Shown here in pieces: positions 59,538 through 64,000 of a stretch of DNA of 64,000 nt (within the stretch, counting starts at the first letter, position 1; each line of letters starts with the position of its first letter). The stretch covers positions 225,668-289,667 of the forward strand of contig NZ_BAFV01000022.1 in NCBI RefSeq assembly GCF_000308515.1, given 5' to 3'. Position numbers and translations under genes: made by a program. This DNA is from Nocardia carnea NBRC 14403 (GTDB lineage Bacteria; Actinomycetota; Actinomycetes; Mycobacteriales; Mycobacteriaceae). The notes beneath the pieces are model-generated. The model was not told where the DNA came from. It searched no databases and saw only the letters and a list, made by a program, of their open reading frames with translations.

Positions 59538-60560
59538 TCAGGCCCGCGACCCGAACCGTTCCAGGACGGCACTGGCTTCCTGGGAGGCGGTGCCGCCATC
59601 GGCGAGATGCGCCATGGCTTCCGGGATGGTGCGGCCGTGATGAGCCATGGCCTGGGCGTAGAGCCGACCGGCGCGGTAGGAGGAGCGGACCAGCGGGCCC
59701 GCCATCACACCGGCGAAACCGATCTCCTCGGCGACCTTCGAATGCTCCACGAACTCTTCGGGTTTCACCCAGCGATCCACCGGGTGATGCCGCGGGGAGG
59801 GGCGCAGGTACTGGGTGATGGTGAGGATATCGCAGCCGGCTTCGTGCAGGTCGCGCATGGCCTGGGTGACTTCCTCCGGGGTCTCGCCCATACCGAGGAT
59901 CAGGTTGGACTTGGTGACCAGGCCTTCGGCGCGGGCCGCGGTGAGTACCGCGAGCGAGCGTTCGTAGCGGAACGCCGGCCGGATCCGTTTGAACACGCGG
60001 GGCACGGTTTCCAGGTTGTGCGCCAGTACCTCCGGACGCGCAGAGAACACCTCGGCGAGCTGATCCGGTTTCGCGTTGAAATCCGGGATCAGCAGTTCCA
60101 CACCGGTGTTCGGGTTGAGCTTCTTGATGGCGCGCACGGTTTCGGCGTACAGCCAGGCACCGCCGTCGTCGAGATCGTCGCGGGCGACACCGGTGATGGT
60201 GGAGTAGCGCAAACCCATGGCCTGCACGCTTTCCGCGACCCGGCGCGGTTCGTCGCGGTCCAGCGGGGACGGTTTACCGGTGTCGATCTGGCAGAAATCG
60301 CAGCGCCGGGTGCACTGTTCGCCGCCGATGAGGAAGGTGGCCTCGCGGTCCTCCCAGCATTCGAAGATATTGGGGCACCCCGCTTCCTCGCAGACGGTGT
60401 GCAGGCCCTCCCGTTTCACCAGGCCCTTGAGCTCGGTGTATTCGGGACCCATGGTGGCGCGGGTGCGGATCCAGCCGGGTTTGCGTTCGATCGGGGTCTC
60501 GGCGTTACGGGCCTCGATGCGCAGCAGTTTACGGCCGGCGGGGGCTTGGGCGGAGGTCAT
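59538..60560 (-). CDS. lipA: Lipoyl synthase
   Basis: 340 residues from ATG 60560. Both iron-sulfur cluster motifs are present: auxiliary cluster [12 protein letters not shown] and radical [13 protein letters not shown]-terminal RSSYRAG serine motif completes the pattern. It inserts two sulfurs into protein-bound octanoyl groups. The ATG overlaps the lipB stop (ATGA), giving translational coupling with the octanoyltransferase that precedes it in the pathway. Confidence 0.97.
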   Translation of the reverse strand: MTSAQAPAGRKLLRIEARNAETPIERKPGWIRTRATMGPEYTELKGLVKREGLHTVCEEAGCPNIFECWEDREATFLIGGEQCTRRCDFCQIDTGKPSPLDRDEPRRVAESVQAMGLRYSTITGVARDDLDDGGAWLYAETVRAIKKLNPNTGVELLIPDFNAKPDQLAEVFSARPEVLAHNLETVPRVFKRIRPAFRYERSLAVLTAARAEGLVTKSNLILGMGETPEEVTQAMRDLHEAGCDILTITQYLRPSPRHHPVDRWVKPEEFVEHSKVAEEIGFAGVMAGPLVRSSYRAGRLYAQAMAHHGRTIPEAMAHLADGGTASQEASAVLERFGSRA

Positions 60561-61336
60561 GCGGTGGGACCTTTCGAATCGCATGCCGCGGTGGCAGCGG
60601 CGGGCTCCGCGGCGGCCGGGGTGGGGGCCTGCGGAATATCGTGTTCGGTAACCGGAAGCTCACCGTTGAGCGCGGCCGGTATCGCTGCGGCCAGCCGCGG
60701 CCGGACCTCGGCGACGGTGACCGTACGGCCGAGTTCCTGGCTGAGGCTGGTGGAACCCACATCGCGGATACCGCAGGCAATGATGGCGCCGAACGCGCCG
60801 AGATCGGGATCGCAGTTCAGCGAGATCCCGTGCAGGGTGACCCCGCGCTGCACCCGGATCCCGATGGAGGCGATCTTGCGTTCGGGCAACAGACCGGACG
60901 CGGCGAGCCATACGCCGGAACGTCCGGGTACCCGCCCGCATTCCACACCGAGATCGGTGACCGCCTGGATCAGCGCCTGCTCCAGCCGCCGGACGTAATC
61001 GACCACATCGATCGGCTCGGCGAGCCGGATGATGGGGTAACCCACCAGCTGTCCGGGCCCGTGCCAGGTGATCTTGCCGCCGCGGTCGACATCGATCACC
61101 GGGCTGCCGTCGGTGGGGTGGTCGGCTTCCTCGGTGCGGCGGCCCGCGGTGTAGACCGACGGGTGTTCCAGCAGCAACAGAGTGTCGGTGCCGCGGCCGT
61201 CGGCGCGCTCGGCGGCGAGTTCACGTTGCAGATCCCAGGCCTGCTGATACTCGATGAGCCCCAGGTCGCGCACGTCGACGGGGGTGCTGTCGTAGCGTGC
61301 CGACCGGGTTGCGGTACGGGTGTTGTTCACGATCAC
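60557..61336 (-). CDS. lipB: Octanoyl-(acyl-carrier-protein) protein N-octanoyltransferase
   Basis: 259 residues, GTG start. [18 protein letters not shown] is the LipB signature, with [19 protein letters not shown] for the catalytic Lys and the Cys in [12 protein letters not shown] (about 180). It transfers octanoate from ACP to E2 and GcvH lipoyl domains. The C-terminal ~40 residues are a low-complexity Ala/Pro tail. Overlaps lipA and abuts the GNAT gene; sucB, a lipoylated substrate, is nearby. Confidence 0.96.
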   Translation of the reverse strand: MIVNNTRTATRSARYDSTPVDVRDLGLIEYQQAWDLQRELAAERADGRGTDTLLLLEHPSVYTAGRRTEEADHPTDGSPVIDVDRGGKITWHGPGQLVGYPIIRLAEPIDVVDYVRRLEQALIQAVTDLGVECGRVPGRSGVWLAASGLLPERKIASIGIRVQRGVTLHGISLNCDPDLGAFGAIIACGIRDVGSTSLSQELGRTVTVAEVRPRLAAAIPAALNGELPVTEHDIPQAPTPAAAEPAAATAACDSKGPTA

Positions 61337-61860
61337 GACGTTACGCTCATCTCCAGTGTGAGCTGCATCAGTGTCAGATCCATCCAGCGGCCGAATTTGC
61401 GGCCCACTTCGGGCAGCTCGCCTACCGTGCGGAAACCGAACCGTTCGTGCAGCGCGATGGAGGCGGTGTTACGGGATTCGATCACCGCGATCATGGCGTG
61501 GATATCGCCACCGGCCCGGGCGCGCTCGATCAGTTCGGCCAGCAGGGCCGCGCCGATACCGCGCCGCTGGAAGTGGTCGGCGATGTAGATGGAGTTCTCG
61601 GCGGTGTGCCGGTACCCGGATTTGGGCCGCCACGGGCCGTAGCTGGCGTAACCGGCGAGTTCACCGTCGATCTCGGCCACCACGATCGGCCGGCCGTGCG
61701 CGGTGCGGTTGTCGAACCAGGCCTGCCGGTCGGCCAGATCGACGGGTTCGTCGTCCCAGATGGCGGTGGTTTCGGCGATCGCCCGGTTGTGGATCTCCAG
61801 GATCGCGGGCAGATCACCGATCCGCGCATCGCGGACCAGGGTGGCGGTGGCGGGGTTCAC
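61333..61860 (-). CDS. GNAT family N-acetyltransferase (PAT/Bar-like)
   Basis: 175 residues from GTG 61860, which overlaps the upstream stop as GTGA. Motifs: [40 protein letters not shown] (the acetyl-CoA Q/RxxGxG/A loop) and [20 protein letters not shown]. The pattern is of the phosphinothricin/methionine-sulfoximine acetyltransferase group. Its end touches lipB by four bases, so it is in the lip operon, though its role there is unclear. Confidence 0.87.
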   Translation of the reverse strand: MNPATATLVRDARIGDLPAILEIHNRAIAETTAIWDDEPVDLADRQAWFDNRTAHGRPIVVAEIDGELAGYASYGPWRPKSGYRHTAENSIYIADHFQRRGIGAALLAELIERARAGGDIHAMIAVIESRNTASIALHERFGFRTVGELPEVGRKFGRWMDLTLMQLTLEMSVTS

Positions 61861-62747
61861 CGGCCCACCGCGGCGGTGAGTGCCGCGCCGACCGTGGGGT
61901 GGCGGAACTCGTAACCGGTCGCCTCGAGCACGCCGGGCAGCGCGCGGGGACTGTGCAGGATCGCCTCGTCGGCGAATTCGCCGACTGCCAGTTTCAAGGC
62001 GAAACCCGGGACCAGCAGCGGGGTCGGACGGTGCAGGGCCCGGCCCAGGGCGCGGGTGAATTCGGCATTGGTGACCGGTGCGGGACCTACCGCGTTGAGC
62101 GGGCCGCTGACCGACGCGGTGGTGAGCGCGTGCCGGATAGCGCCGATCTCGTCGTCGAGGGAGATCCACGGCTGATACTGCCGGCCGTTGCCGAGCCGGC
62201 CGCCCAGACCGAACAGGAACAGGGCCTTCAGCTGCGGCAGCATCCCACCGGCGCCGGCGAGTACGACTCCGCTGCGCAGCAATACGGTGCGGGCGCCGGC
62301 CTCGGTGGCCGCGTGGGTGGCGGCCTCCCAGTCGACGCACAGGGTGGGCAGGAAACCGGTACCGGGCGCGCCGCTTTCGTCGACCGCGCGGGCACCGGTG
62401 TCACCGTAGTAGTGCACACCGCTGGCGTTCACCAGTGTCGGCACCCCGGCCCGCGCGACGGCTGTCGCCAGCACATCGGTGGGGGTGATACGGCTGTCGC
62501 GGAGTTCCTGTTTGTACGCACCGGACCAGCGTTTACCGCCGATCCCGGCGCCGCACAGGTTCACCACCGCGTCCGCGCCGTCGAAAACGGCCGGGTCGAG
62601 TTCGCCGCGCGCGGGATCCCAGCGGCGTTCGTCGGGCGCGGCGGCCGGGCGCCGGACCAGCCGGAGTACCTGCTCCCCGTCGCGGCGTAGTGCCGCGACG
62701 AGAGCAGTGCCGATCAGTCCGGACGAACCGGCCACCACAACCAGCAT
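61857..62747 (-). CDS. TIGR01777 family NAD(P)-binding protein
   Basis: 296 residues. SSGLIGTALVAALRRDGEQV (Rossmann), GADAVVNLCGAGIGGKRWSG, and ASGVHYYGDTGARAVDESGA are hallmarks of the TIGR01777/SDR39U1 group of extended SDRs. A catalytic function is not established. It is conserved next to sucB/lipB in actinobacteria, consistent with the context here. Ends 10 bp before the sucB stop on the same strand. Confidence 0.9.
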   Translation of the reverse strand: MLVVVAGSSGLIGTALVAALRRDGEQVLRLVRRPAAAPDERRWDPARGELDPAVFDGADAVVNLCGAGIGGKRWSGAYKQELRDSRITPTDVLATAVARAGVPTLVNASGVHYYGDTGARAVDESGAPGTGFLPTLCVDWEAATHAATEAGARTVLLRSGVVLAGAGGMLPQLKALFLFGLGGRLGNGRQYQPWISLDDEIGAIRHALTTASVSGPLNAVGPAPVTNAEFTRALGRALHRPTPLLVPGFALKLAVGEFADEAILHSPRALPGVLEATGYEFRHPTVGAALTAAVGR

Positions 62748-62757
62748 CTACGTGACC

Positions 62758-64000
62758 TTACAGGCCGAGATCGGCCTCGAACGCCGCCTCTTCGAGGCGG
62801 TGCCGGATGGTGGTGAGGAACCGTCCGGCGTCCGCGCCGTCGATCAGGCGGTGATCGTAGGTCAGCGGCAGGTAGCACATCGAGCGGACGCCGATGAATT
62901 CGCTACCGGAATCGTCGGTGACCACGGTGGGCCGCTTGACGATCGCGCCGGTGCCCAGCATGCCCGCCTGCTGCGGCATCAGGATCGGCGTATCGAACAG
63001 GGCGCCCTGGCTGCCGATATTGGTGATGGTGAAGGTGCCACCGGCCAGCTCGTCCGGCTTCAGGCCACCCGTGCGGGCCCGGTTGGCGATATCGGCGATA
63101 GCGCGCGCCAGCCCGGCCAGCGAGAGATCGCTGGCATTGTGGATCACCGGCGAGAGCAGGCCCTGCTCGGTGTCCACGGCGATCCCGAGATGCACCGACG
63201 CGTGGTAGGTGATCTCCTTGCTGTTCGCGTCGTAGCTGGCATTGATGTTCGGGTGGGCCCCGAGCGCCTCCACCACGGCCTTCGCGAAGAACGGCAGGAA
63301 GGTCAGGTTCACGCCCTCGCGCTTGGCGAACTCGGCCTTGGCCTTGGACCGCAGCGTCGCGATCTTGGTGACATCGGCCTCGTGCACCTGGGTGAGCTGC
63401 GCGGTGGTCTGCAGCGACTCCAGGGTCTTGGTCGCGGTGATCTGCCGGATCCGGTTGGCCTTCTGCGTGGTACCACGCAGCGCCGCCAGCGCGGGGCTGG
63501 GAGCGGGCGCGGCCGGAGCCTTCGCCGCAGGAGCGGCGGCCGGTGCCGCGGCCGGGGCGGCGGGTGCCTTCTTGGCCTCGGCGGCGGCGAGCACATCCTG
63601 CTTACGGATCCGCCCGCCGACACCGGAACCGGTGACGGTGGACAGGTCGACGCCGTTCTCCTCGGCCAGTTTGCGGACCAGCGGGGTCACGTACGGGGTG
63701 GCGCCGTTACCGGACGACGCGGGAGCCTGCGCTGCGGGTGCAGGAGCGGGCGCCGGGGCAGGTGCCGGTGCGGGAGCAGGGGCTGGCGCGGCAGCGGCGG
63801 GGGCCGGTGCAGGTTCGGGCGCCGGGGCCGGGGCAGGAGCGGGCGCCGGTGCGGGAGCGGGCTCGGGGGCAGAGCTCGCCGCGGGTGCGCCGGAGCCGAT
63901 CACACCGAGCTGACCGCCGACCTCCACCACATCGTCTTCGTTCGCGGTGATCTCGAGCAGGGTGCCCGCCACGGGCGAAGGGATCTCGGTATCGACCTTG
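62758..64000 (-). CDS. sucB: 2-oxoglutarate dehydrogenase E2 / dihydrolipoamide acyltransferase (5'-incomplete)
   Basis: The frame stays open to the right edge ([17 protein letters not shown] at the window end), so the lipoyl domain is cut; its lipoyl Lys may be this first K of KVDTEI. A long Ala/Pro linker (~63710-63890) follows, then the E3-binding domain [20 protein letters not shown], and the catalytic acyltransferase domain, with active-site His and Asp in [16 protein letters not shown]. It carries acyl groups between E1 and CoA in the 2-oxoglutarate/pyruvate dehydrogenase complex. Needs LipA and LipB encoded downstream. Confidence 0.93.
   Translation of the reverse strand, partial: KVDTEIPSPVAGTLLEITANEDDVVEVGGQLGVIGSGAPAASSAPEPAPAPAPAPAPAPAPEPAPAPAAAAPAPAPAPAPAPAPAPAPAAQAPASSGNGATPYVTPLVRKLAEENGVDLSTVTGSGVGGRIRKQDVLAAAEAKKAPAAPAAAPAAAPAAKAPAAPAPSPALAALRGTTQKANRIRQITATKTLESLQTTAQLTQVHEADVTKIATLRSKAKAEFAKREGVNLTFLPFFAKAVVEALGAHPNINASYDANSKEITYHASVHLGIAVDTEQGLLSPVIHNASDLSLAGLARAIADIANRARTGGLKPDELAGGTFTITNIGSQGALFDTPILMPQQAGMLGTGAIVKRPTVVTDDSGSEFIGVRSMCYLPLTYDHRLIDGADAGRFLTTIRHRLEEAAFEADLGL

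Noticed and set aside
63710..63890. Repetitive tract that could suggest a CRISPR-like or satellite repeat
   Set aside because: It encodes the Ala/Pro linker of the E2 protein in a continuous frame; no spacers or conserved repeat unit.

Overview
The window is high-GC actinobacterial chromosome, most likely Nocardia or a close mycolic-acid relative. Pointers are a signal-peptide-bearing mycolyltransferase-type esterase, a type VII (ESX) secretion-linked polymorphic toxin with a CpnT-like N-terminus, a DUF574 methyltransferase, F420-type oxidoreductase genes, many TetR/LysR regulators with divergent targets, GTG starts and 4-bp ATGA/GTGA overlaps, and the conserved order sucB - TIGR01777 - GNAT - lipB - lipA. 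No rRNA, CRISPR array or intact insertion sequence was seen; one tRNA (initiator Met) is present.

Layout. 1-6 kb: partial OsmC gene divergent from a GntR regulator coupled to a DUF574 methyltransferase, then small hypotheticals and decayed genes. 6.1-18.6 kb: an accessory island. A YbaB-like protein, a WXG100-like protein and a 1938-residue ESX-type toxin form one operon. The toxin carries a CpnT-like N-terminal domain, Pro/Ser/Thr linkers, an ADP-ribosyltransferase-like domain, a papain-like glutamine-deamidase domain and a further C-terminal tip. It is followed by a string of small, mutually unrelated genes that look like immunity proteins (zinc-ribbon, Imm35-like, SUKH-like, unknown). On the opposite strand lie a glycine-rich membrane-active candidate with a membrane partner, a beheaded toxin tip with a coupled partner gene, and a WD40 remnant. 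A repeat shared by the toxin gene and the Imm35-like gene records replacement of a toxin tip.

18.7-31 kb: nitrilase-family hydrolase, esterase, a TetR-controlled fadD / saccharopine-dehydrogenase-like / SDR operon with palindromic operators, LysR-MFS, LLM oxidoreductase, TetR and an SGNH hydrolase. 31-43 kb: membrane M28 peptidase, beta-lactamase-fold lipoprotein, TetR/NmrA-like pair, FAD monooxygenase with striking inverted repeats upstream, the ahpD-ahpC/oxyR peroxide module, and a DHA2-type exporter (apparently frameshifted) divergent from a MarR regulator. 43-51 kb: methyltransferase, LysR/MFS pair, two nucleotide-binding oxidoreductases, a sulfatase-modifying-factor-like protein, DUF5995, TetR and a SnoaL-like protein. 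51-55 kb: a corrinoid/B12 ABC uptake operon (binding protein, ATPase, permease) under a cobalamin riboswitch, with a possible 23-codon coupled leader peptide. 55-59 kb: initiator tRNA, SulP anion transporter overlapping GTP-dependent PEPCK, and an ArsR regulator. 59-64 kb: ABM monooxygenase, lipA, lipB, GNAT, TIGR01777 and a 5'-incomplete sucB: the lipoate pathway beside a lipoylated 2-oxoacid dehydrogenase E2.
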